Assembly (NCBI RefSeq): GCF_008386235.1
Contig: NZ_CP040671.1
Span: 2,583,824 to 2,647,823 of the forward strand
Length of the DNA: 64,000 bases
Origin: Thermosynechococcus sp. CL-1
GTDB taxonomy: Bacteria > Cyanobacteriota > Cyanobacteriia > Thermosynechococcales > Thermosynechococcaceae
Reading direction: 5' to 3'
Both the position numbers and the translations under genes were made by a program. Of this stretch, positions 8,300-14,554 are shown in pieces. Below the pieces are notes generated by a model, which saw nothing but the letters and a program-made list of their open reading frames with translations, searched no databases and was not told the origin of the DNA. Position 1 is the first letter of the stretch. Every line of letters starts with the position of its first letter.

Positions 8300-9672
8300 T
8301 GTTCCCCTGTCAGCCGTGGCTATGGTGCTGTTTGCCGCTGCGGCGTCGCACGGGTCGCGCCGTTTTTCAGCAGTTATTTTTGGCGGAGCCGATTGCCGTC
8401 CTCCTCGAAAGTCCAGCCCAAGCCCCCACCTCCCAAGCGCGCTACTCCATTTGTGCGGGTTCCCCCCGCGGCGATCGCCAGTGGCCACTCTCCTTGGGTC
8501 AAGTCCTGCCGACGCTACAAAGCTTTCCCCAATGTGAAGCGGTTCCTGAAGCGGTGCGCCATCTGCCCTTTACTGGTGGCTGGTTGGGATGGCTGGGGTA
8601 TGAGTTGGCGTGGGAAATTGAAGCCCTCCCCCCTCTAAAACCTGATCCTCTCCCTTTTCCAGTGGCCTTTTGGTATGAACCCGCAGCCTTTGCTGTCTTG
8701 GATCATCAGGAAGATCTGCTCTACTTGGCGGCTTCGACCCCTAGCCAACTGGCAGCGCTGCAAGAAGCGCTTGCGGAAACACCCCCTGAGCCATCTCTCT
8801 GGGTGCCCGATCGCCCCGGCAGCATTGAACTAGCCGCTGGCTGGCAACCCGATACCTACCAAGCAGCGGTGCAGCAGATTCTCCGCCATATTCGTGCTGG
8901 CGATATTTTTCAAGCCAATCTGTCGGCCCGCTTTTGCCATTACGGGCGCGTTGATCCTTGGCAACAATACCTGCGGCTGCAGCAGATTAACCCCTCTCCC
9001 TTTGCCAGTTTTTGGCAGACCCCTTGGGGCTACATTGTCAGTTGCTCACCGGAACGCTTGGTGCAAGTGCAGGGAGATAGGGTGCAAACCCGACCCATTG
9101 CTGGTACCCGTCCGCGCGGCCAAACCCCAGCGGGCGATCGCGCCCAGGCCGAGGAACTTCTCAGCAATACCAAGGAACAGGCAGAACACATGATGCTCGT
9201 GGATTTAGAGCGCAATGACTTGGGGCGAGTGTGCCAGTGGGGCAGTGTGGTGGTGGATGAACTCCTAACGCTGGAGTACTACAGCCATGTGATTCACTTG
9301 GTGAGCAATGTTCGCGGCACGTTGCAGCCGGGGCTGTCTCCTGTGGATGTGATCCGTGCCCTCTTTCCCGGCGGCACGATTACTGGCTGTCCCAAGGTGC
9401 GCTGCATGGCGATTTTGGCGGCTCTGGAACCCTTTCCCCGCAATTTGTTCTACGGTTCCTGTGGCTACTGGGATCAGCGGGGGCATTTGGACTTGAATAT
9501 CCTCATCCGTACCTTGTTGGTGGCAGGCGATCGCCAGACGACCTGGGGACAGGTGGGCGCCGGTATTGTGGCCGACAGTGATCCACAGCGGGAATGGCAA
9601 GAATCCCTGAGCAAAGCCCAAGCCCTGCTCCTTGCCCTCGGAACACCTATGCCCATCAGCCCCCGTTCCTAG
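8299..9672 (+). CDS. pabB: Aminodeoxychorismate/anthranilate synthase component I (PabB-like)
   Basis: Chorismate-utilising enzyme of 457 residues. With a glutamine amidotransferase it makes 4-amino-4-deoxychorismate for folate. Motifs: L-L-E-S in the N-terminal domain, then the catalytic chorismate-binding block with P-I-A-G-T-R-P-R-G, E-H-M-M-L-V-D-L-E-R-N-D-L-G and F-P-G-G-T-I-T-G-C-P-K. F-P-G-G-x-I-T-G favours PabB over TrpE, which more often has L-P-A-G-T-x-S-G. An upstream in-frame ATG lies within the ecfT gene; I take the ATG at 8299, which overlaps the TGA of ecfT (TGATG). No pabA or pabC is in the window. Confidence 0.88.
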   Translation: MFPCQPWLWCCLPLRRRTGRAVFQQLFLAEPIAVLLESPAQAPTSQARYSICAGSPRGDRQWPLSLGQVLPTLQSFPQCEAVPEAVRHLPFTGGWLGWLGYELAWEIEALPPLKPDPLPFPVAFWYEPAAFAVLDHQEDLLYLAASTPSQLAALQEALAETPPEPSLWVPDRPGSIELAAGWQPDTYQAAVQQILRHIRAGDIFQANLSARFCHYGRVDPWQQYLRLQQINPSPFASFWQTPWGYIVSCSPERLVQVQGDRVQTRPIAGTRPRGQTPAGDRAQAEELLSNTKEQAEHMMLVDLERNDLGRVCQWGSVVVDELLTLEYYSHVIHLVSNVRGTLQPGLSPVDVIRALFPGGTITGCPKVRCMAILAALEPFPRNLFYGSCGYWDQRGHLDLNILIRTLLVAGDRQTTWGQVGAGIVADSDPQREWQESLSKAQALLLALGTPMPISPRS

Positions 9673-10145
9673 GCTCCCTCCATCAGAGCGTGCCATTCAA
9701 TTACCACAGCCGCAGGCACAGCAATCTCAATCCCCTGCTCCTCTAGGGGCGGACGCAGTACCAAAGGTTCACTCTTGGGCAATTGCGAGGCGAGGGGCAA
9801 CAGGTCAAACTGTCCCACATTGGCAACGGAGTCTGCCTTGGGAAAGTCATCTACGGCTGTGAGGGTTTGACCGCTCGATGTGATCAGCACCAAGGGATCG
9901 GGATGGCGAAAGTGGTACTGCTCGGGAAACCCCACCAAGCGTAATTGCAACTGGTCACGACGGGAAAAGAGAATCACCTGCCACGTGAAGCCACGATTAT
10001 CGCGCAACTGATGCCGCGACTGCACCACCACTTGATTGGGAGCCTCTTCAATGGTGCGCATCATGGCAGGGCTACTGGGGGACACCGCTAGCCACAGGGG
10101 AATGACGAGCAGGATCACAAGTAACAAACGCTGCCAACGTTTCAT
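9669..10145 (-). CDS. DUF3122-type exported protein
   Basis: 158-residue protein with an N-terminal hydrophobic segment after K-R (residues 5-22), probably a signal peptide ending near A-M. The body matches my memory of the cyanobacterial DUF3122 family: R-T-I-E-E-A-P, Q-S-R-H-Q-L-R-D, W-Q-V-I-L-F, and L-R-L-V-G-F-P followed by F-R-H-P. Function unknown; likely periplasmic or lumenal. It follows the haem-protein gene at 12 bases on the same strand, after the flavoprotein gene, so the three may be co-transcribed. It interlocks stops with convergent pabB (CTAG, 9669-9672). Confidence 0.78.
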   Translation of the reverse strand: MKRWQRLLLVILLVIPLWLAVSPSSPAMMRTIEEAPNQVVVQSRHQLRDNRGFTWQVILFSRRDQLQLRLVGFPEQYHFRHPDPLVLITSSGQTLTAVDDFPKADSVANVGQFDLLPLASQLPKSEPLVLRPPLEEQGIEIAVPAAVVIEWHALMEGA

Positions 10146-10157
10146 TGAAGTTCCTCC

Positions 10158-10733
10158 CTAGGGTGAGGTTTGGAGTGCCTGTTGAATTTGCGGAATCGTC
10201 ACAGCGTACATGCCCCGCAGATCACCAACACGGAAGCCATAGGCGCGATCGCTGGGATATTTTTCTTGAATAAAGGCAGGCCGCCGATTTTTCGCCCCAT
10301 GACAGGCAAGGCAACTGGCTTGGACATCAATGCGACGGAAGTAGTGCACCCCTTCAGCATCCGTTTGCCAAAAGGCTTGGAGTTGACGATTGTTATCAAA
10401 GCGATTGAGGGCTTGCACTTCCAGCGCTGTGCGCGGGGCATGGTTGGGGTTGCGGTACTTGAGGGCTACCTGACGCAGTTGCCAGCCATTGGCAGCAGCA
10501 ATTTCCTTCGCTTTCTTGCCCACGGGGGCACAAACAGCCTTAAAGGTGTCAAGGGTGGGTTCCGTGGGACTTCCTTCTAAAGTAGAGGCAAGGCCAATGC
10601 GCATTTGATCCAACTGTTCAATGGCGGTTACGGCTTTCCCCAGTTCATCGGGATTCACACTGGCCAATGTGGCTGAGGAACTGTTGAGCCATAGACAAAC
10701 CATCAACAGACCCATGAGAAAGAGGCGCGCCAT
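10158..10733 (-). CDS. Exported c-type haem protein, Tll0287-like (DUF3365)
   Basis: 191 residues: a signal peptide (1-25, ending T-L-A-S), a PAS-like sensor fold (DUF3365), and one haem-attachment motif C141-L-A-C144-H145. Known for this family: Tll0287 from Thermosynechococcus has an unusual His/Cys-ligated haem in a PAS-like domain. Here His145 fits the motif histidine, and Cys68 (F-K-A-V-C-A-P) is the only other cysteine in the mature part, so it is my candidate for the sulfur ligand. A redox or ligand sensor role outside the cytosol is inferred. It sits between an SQR-like flavoprotein and a DUF3122 protein on the same strand. Confidence 0.88.
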   Translation of the reverse strand: MARLFLMGLLMVCLWLNSSSATLASVNPDELGKAVTAIEQLDQMRIGLASTLEGSPTEPTLDTFKAVCAPVGKKAKEIAAANGWQLRQVALKYRNPNHAPRTALEVQALNRFDNNRQLQAFWQTDAEGVHYFRRIDVQASCLACHGAKNRRPAFIQEKYPSDRAYGFRVGDLRGMYAVTIPQIQQALQTSP

Positions 10734-10771
10734 AAAAATTACTCCTTGTCAGTGTTGTTAACGGTTGCATA

Positions 10772-12070
10772 TCAAACTTTTGCGAACGGTTGCTGCTCGG
10801 AAACTAGGGGGGGTTGAAGGGGACGCACAAGGGAGAGGCCAAAGAAGAGCCGCAGTCCCCACTGTTCAAACCAAGGAACACTTAGCCCCCATCGCATTTT
10901 CAGCAGGAAGTAGCGTTCAAAGGCGGCCTTGACCCAACTCACCCACAATCCTTGAATGGCGTAGGCCAAGCGGCGCTTCTGCCCGAGGGTCTCAGGAATC
11001 ACAGGAGCGGCAATATAGGCAATACCCGTGTCGCCAAAGTCGGCAAAACAGAGGGCATCCAGTGTCGGCACCACAGGGTCAGCGGCTAATTCCCCAAGGG
11101 CAACAGCAATATTGTGGCTGGCGGCGATCGCCATCTCCTCGGTCATTTGACCCGTCTTGGGCAAGCCCATAGGCACAGGGGTGACTTCTATCGGCGGCAG
11201 GTGAACACTAATACCGACCCCATAGATTTCAGGATAGTCGGGGTGCTGAAGGGTGGGCAGCAGGGGCAAAAATCCCTTTTCATTGCCAAGACCCGAGGCA
11301 CGCACAAAGGCTGGCCCGCGAAAAGGTGGCAAAATCATGCTGTAGCCAAAGGGGATTACCCGTCCATCCCGCAACAAAATCCGATGCGGCTCAATGGCCG
11401 TGATCTCGGCATTCGTGATGGTTTCAATGCCCCGCTGTGCAATCAGGTCTAGGGTGAGTTGATCACTGTTGGCCAAGCCGCCAATCCCCAGATGGCCAAT
11501 GTAGGGTTCAGGAGTAATGAATGTAATCTTGACGCGATCGCGCAACCGATGACGCCGCAGGGCATACTCCGCCAAAAACAGAAATTCATAGGCAGGCCCA
11601 AAGCAACTGGCTCCCGGCGCCGCACCCACAACTAAATCCTTGGGGTCTTTGAGGAATGCTTGCCATGCTCGATGGGCGGCAACTGCGTGGGCGGGGGTAC
11701 ACACGGAATAACTGTGAACGCCAAGGCCGGGAATCAAATCGAGGGCGAGTTCTGCCCCTGTGGCAATCACTAAATAGTCGTAGTCAAGGGTTTGCTCAGG
11801 CAAATAGACTTTCTTAGCTTTAGGGTCAATCTGCTGAACTTTGCCTTGCACCCATTGCAACCCATGGCGACGGCTCACGATCCCTAGGGGCACTTGCAGG
11901 CGTTCGAGGGAATGGTGTCCAAGGGCAACTGCCACTAGTCCCGGAATAAATGTAAAGCGATTCACATCGGAGACCAAGACCACTTGATGGCGATCGCCCA
12001 AACGGTGCCTTAATTCGTAGGCTGTGGACAACCCGCCGATGCCTGCCCCAAGGACAACCACCCGTGCCAT
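10772..12070 (-). CDS. sqr: Sulfide:quinone reductase-like FAD oxidoreductase
   Basis: 432-residue two-dinucleotide-binding-domain flavoprotein. G-A-G-I-G-G-L-S (9-16) binds FAD and V-I-A-T-G-A (101-106) is the second FAD contact. Cysteines sit at 124 (V-C-T-P), 156 (S-C-F-G-P-A-Y-E) and 341 (L-C-F-A-D-F-G-D). These are the positions I expect for SQR, where two cysteines form the sulfur-transfer pair and one holds FAD. The C-terminal segment (W-V-S-W-V-K-A-A-F-E-R-Y-F-L-L-K, 380-400) is an amphipathic membrane-anchoring region, as in SQR. Predicted to oxidise sulfide and reduce plastoquinone; a type-II NADH dehydrogenase is the alternative. The upstream AT-rich stretch (12090-12130) probably holds its promoter. 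Confidence 0.82.
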   Translation of the reverse strand: MARVVVLGAGIGGLSTAYELRHRLGDRHQVVLVSDVNRFTFIPGLVAVALGHHSLERLQVPLGIVSRRHGLQWVQGKVQQIDPKAKKVYLPEQTLDYDYLVIATGAELALDLIPGLGVHSYSVCTPAHAVAAHRAWQAFLKDPKDLVVGAAPGASCFGPAYEFLFLAEYALRRHRLRDRVKITFITPEPYIGHLGIGGLANSDQLTLDLIAQRGIETITNAEITAIEPHRILLRDGRVIPFGYSMILPPFRGPAFVRASGLGNEKGFLPLLPTLQHPDYPEIYGVGISVHLPPIEVTPVPMGLPKTGQMTEEMAIAASHNIAVALGELAADPVVPTLDALCFADFGDTGIAYIAAPVIPETLGQKRRLAYAIQGLWVSWVKAAFERYFLLKMRWGLSVPWFEQWGLRLFFGLSLVRPLQPPLVSEQQPFAKV

Positions 12071-12188
12071 AACCGTATCCTCTGTAAATTTATCTAATTA
12101 ACTATATGATAGTATAAGAAGATACAATTGGCTACAGCCGTCTGTGCTAGGGAGAACCCCAGAGTCGCGCTGTATTGATCCTGTGGCC

Positions 12189-12216
12189 TTGTCGCGGCAG
12201 CCGTTGGGACTATACT
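12189..12216 (+). promoter_or_regulatory. Probable ssb promoter
   Basis: A -35-like TTGTCG (12189-12194) and a -10 TATACT (12211-12216) are 16 bases apart and point at ssb, whose ATG is 33 bases downstream of the -10. This is a sigma70-type arrangement read from sequence only. Confidence 0.5.
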
Positions 12217-12248
12217 GGAAAGAACACGACCTGTTGGAAGCCGATCGG

Positions 12249-12686
12249 ATGAACAGTTGCGTCCTCTTTGCAGAAGTGATTCAAGCGCCAGAACTGCGCT
12301 ACACCCAAGAAAATCAGATGGCGGTGGCCACAATGGTGGTGCAGTTTGCTAGCCTGCGCAGTGAAGAGCCACCCATGAGTTTGCGAACAGTGGCTTGGGG
12401 CAATTTGGGGCAAAAAATGCAGGCAGAATGCAAAGTGGGCGATCGCCTGATCCTCGAAGGCCGGCTAAAAATGGACACCATTGACCGCCCCGAAGGTTTC
12501 AAAGAAAAACGTGCCGAGTTGGTAGTGAGCCGCTTCTACACCGTTGACGGCAACATTGTGGATCATCCCGCCCAGCCCGCAGCAACCCCAATGGCCACAC
12601 CCGCAGCCACGGCACCTATGACACCGAAAGTGGCGCCCCCACCCCCCGAACCCGAAGATATTAACCTAGATGAGGTGCCCTTCTAG
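12249..12686 (+). CDS. ssb: Single-stranded DNA-binding protein
   Basis: 145 residues. The OB-fold region has M-N-S-C-V-L-F-A-E-V, W-G-N-L-G and G-D-R-L-I-L-E-G-R-L. A Pro/Ala-rich linker follows, then an acidic tail ending L-D-E-V-P-F, the SSB C-terminal peptide that recruits replication and repair proteins. The frame is open upstream to 12144, but the first 35 residues would overlap the promoter and have no family support, so I start at the ATG at 12249. Cyanobacteria often have such an SSB-like protein alongside a canonical SSB, so paralogy is possible. Confidence 0.88.
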   Translation: MNSCVLFAEVIQAPELRYTQENQMAVATMVVQFASLRSEEPPMSLRTVAWGNLGQKMQAECKVGDRLILEGRLKMDTIDRPEGFKEKRAELVVSRFYTVDGNIVDHPAQPAATPMATPAATAPMTPKVAPPPPEPEDINLDEVPF

Positions 12687-12892
12687 GGATTGACGCTGAT
12701 TCGGCTAGCGTTTAGCACGAACACATCATCTCACCCACGTCAGTTTGGGATGAGGAGAACTAGAGAGCCATGGGAGGCTTCTTAGTTTGATGGGCAGAGG
12801 TCACAAATGAGATTCACGCAGCAATTCACAGGGCAAGGATTCCCTTCGCATCCCTGTCCGTAGTCAGCCCAACTCAGACCCACCCCTAATCC

Positions 12893-12912
12893 CTCCCTAG
12901 AGGGGGAGTTTT
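12893..12912 (+). terminator. Possible rho-independent terminator after ssb
   Basis: CTCCCT (12893-12898) can pair with AGGGGGAG (12901-12908), with a very tight loop, and is followed by TTTT (12909-12912). It lies about 205 bases past the ssb stop and 18 bases before the end of the convergent DUF559 gene. The stem is short, so confidence is low. The rest of 12687-12892 shows no gene that I can support. Confidence 0.3.
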
Positions 12913-12930
12913 GGGAGCGTTGTCCTTAAT

Positions 12931-13236
12931 CTAGGTTGCGATCGCCTCAAGGACTGCCTCAACATTGTGGCGCACCTCTTCATCTCGAAACCGCAAGAAT
13001 CGAACCCCTAAGGCTTCAAGCCTTTGCTGACGGTAGCAGTCTTGCTCTTGAGCTTCTTCGCTATCGTGGGATGAGCCATCAACTTCGATCGCTAGCTTCA
13101 GCTTTTTGCAGTAGAAGTCAACAACGTATTCATCGATAGGACGTTGGCGATCGAAATCATAGCTATTCATCTGCTTGCCCTTGAGATGCTGCCAGAGAAT
13201 CACCTCCGATCGCGTCATTCTTTTTCGTATAGCCAT
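12931..13236 (-). CDS. DUF559 (Vsr-like endonuclease fold) protein, 5' end remodelled by an IS
   Basis: 101-residue protein with the DUF559 core: L-W-Q-H-L-K-G-K, D-F-D-R-Q-R-P-I, Y-V-V-D-F-Y-C, L-A-I-E-V-D-G-S-S-H, and a terminal L-x-F-R-D-E-E-V. D-F-Y-C and I-E-V-D-G fit the PD-(D/E)XK-like fold of the Vsr/DUF559 clan. No function is established. The first five bases of the coding sequence lie inside the inverted repeat of the IS630-like element beginning at 13232, so the ATG is provided by the insertion and the native N-terminus has been lost. A second in-frame ATG at 13218 (M-T-R-S-E) could serve instead. Expression is uncertain. Confidence 0.75.
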   Translation of the reverse strand: MAIRKRMTRSEVILWQHLKGKQMNSYDFDRQRPIDEYVVDFYCKKLKLAIEVDGSSHDSEEAQEQDCYRQQRLEALGVRFLRFRDEEVRHNVEAVLEAIAT

Positions 13237-13991
13237 TTCGAAAGGAGATGAGATATTTTCAAGAGGGATAGGCTATACTCAAAGCGTCATGAATGTTACT
13301 CAAGAATATGAGCTATAGCTTGGACTGACGAGAGCGGGTTGTCTCCTACATCAAGCAAGGTGGCAAAATCAGTGAAGCGACTCAAATCTTTCAGGTGAGC
13401 CGCGCCACCATCCATCGCTGGCTAAAGCGAGACGACTTAGCCCCCACGGTTGTCCCCCGTCGTCCTTGGAAGCTGGATTGGGCGGCCTTAGCAGCGGATG
13501 TTGCTGCCCATCCCGATGACCGTTTAATCGACCGTGCCCAGCGATCGAGTGGAGTCTGAGTATGGGTGGTCAGCGCGAGGCCAACGAATTGATGGAGAGC
13601 GAGCGGGGAAGCGTCAGAAAAGAGAGAGTTGAGTCGCAGGATGGTATAGACACCAGAAAGACTTCATCGCCCCAATGTTGTTTTCAGGATATTTGAATGC
13701 GTTAGGGTTTGTGAGTTGGCTGAGTCAATACTGTTTGCCGACGTTAAAGAGACCGTCGTTGTTGATGATGGATAATGCACCGATTCATCCGAAAGGGGCG
13801 ATTCAGGCAGTGGTCAAAGCGGCGGGTGACGAGGTGTTTTTTTACCGAAATACTCTCTTGATTTGAATGTGATTGAGCACGACTTTAGTGCGCTGAAGCG
13901 AGCGCGGATGTATGCAGGGTTAAACTGTTCTATGGATGAAGTGATTCGCAAGTATTGTGCTAGATGATATCTCATTCTCTATTGGAATAGC
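13232..13991. mobile_element. Degenerate IS630-family insertion sequence with both terminal inverted repeats
   Basis: 760-bp element. The left end (13231-13256) and the inverted right end (13967-13992) match at about 19 of 26 positions, best in the inner block GATATCTCAT/ATGAGATAT. Both ends abut TA (13230-13231 and 13992-13993), the duplicated target of IS630/Tc1-like elements. Inside is a transposase relic on the plus strand. The element is shorter than a full IS630-type copy (normally above 1 kb), consistent with an internal deletion. It separates the ssb/DUF559 region from the pix operon. The remaining 13992-14056 holds nothing that I recognise. Confidence 0.85.
13308..13967 (+). pseudogene. 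IS630-family transposase relic
   Basis: The relic starts M-S-Y-S-L-D, then an in-frame TGA (13326-13328) where homologues have a leucine before R-E-R-V-V. A helix-turn-helix region follows (I-S-E-A-T-Q-I-F-Q-V-S-R-A-T-I-H-R-W-L-K). The N-terminal part ends at a TGA after R-S-S-G-V near 13559; the D-E-S-G region with the first catalytic Asp is missing. Another frame then carries E-Y-G-W-S-A-R-G-Q, a stop, and the second catalytic motif (M-M-D-N-A-P-I-H-P). A frameshift near 13850 leads to D-L-N-V-I-E-H, which holds the final acidic residue. At least two nonsense codons, one deletion and one frameshift make it non-functional. Confidence 0.85.
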
Positions 13992-14056
13992 TATAAAAGT
14001 CGGTTTCATACAGGGTACTCATGGCTGGTGCGCCTCCATCTAGAAATGCAGGCAGG

Positions 14057-14554
14057 TTATCGCGTTTTTAGGGTGTGCAGAACCTGCTCAATATCAACGA
14101 TAAAGATCGGGGGTAGCTCCTGATCTTCTTGACTACTGACCATGAGGGAACTGACGCTGTGAATACTCCCCCAGTGGAGATAGTTGCTGGGAATGGGATG
14201 AATGGCATCCCGTGGAATGCGCTCAATCACGGGGGGTTCTGTGAGGGGCAGGCCAAGCCATTCCCCTTCTAAGCGAGGCTGGAGAATGAGCAAAAATTTC
14301 AGCTTCTGGGTTTCTGAGGTTGAGAGGGGATCATCAAAGAGACAGCAGCCAATATCAATGACTAGAATTTCGTGATTCTCATAGGTGACAAGGCCAATCC
14401 CCCGCTGGTGGGGGTCGCCATGAATGGGAGGTAAAGGAATGACCCGATAGGCCTGTGCCATGGGCACGGCAAACTGCTCTTGACGCACGATAAAGGTCAG
14501 GAACTGCTCTAAAACAACGGGTTGGCTTTGGCGGCGACGGCGGCTTTTAAGCAT
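14057..14554 (-). CDS. CheW-like protein, sixth gene of the pix operon
   Basis: 165-residue protein with a CheW fold: F-L-T-F-I-V-R-Q-E-Q-F-A-V-P, V-I-P-L-P-P, G-I-G-L-V-T-Y and I-L-V-I-D-I-G near residues 19-90. CheW proteins couple methyl-accepting receptors to CheA. It overlaps the end of pixL by 8 bases on the same strand, so it belongs to the operon. The basic N-terminus (M-L-K-S-R-R-R-R-Q) and the diverged C-terminal half suggest a specialised adaptor rather than a duplicate of PixI. The role is inferred from context. Confidence 0.8.
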   Translation of the reverse strand: MLKSRRRRQSQPVVLEQFLTFIVRQEQFAVPMAQAYRVIPLPPIHGDPHQRGIGLVTYENHEILVIDIGCCLFDDPLSTSETQKLKFLLILQPRLEGEWLGLPLTEPPVIERIPRDAIHPIPSNYLHWGSIHSVSSLMVSSQEDQELPPIFIVDIEQVLHTLKTR

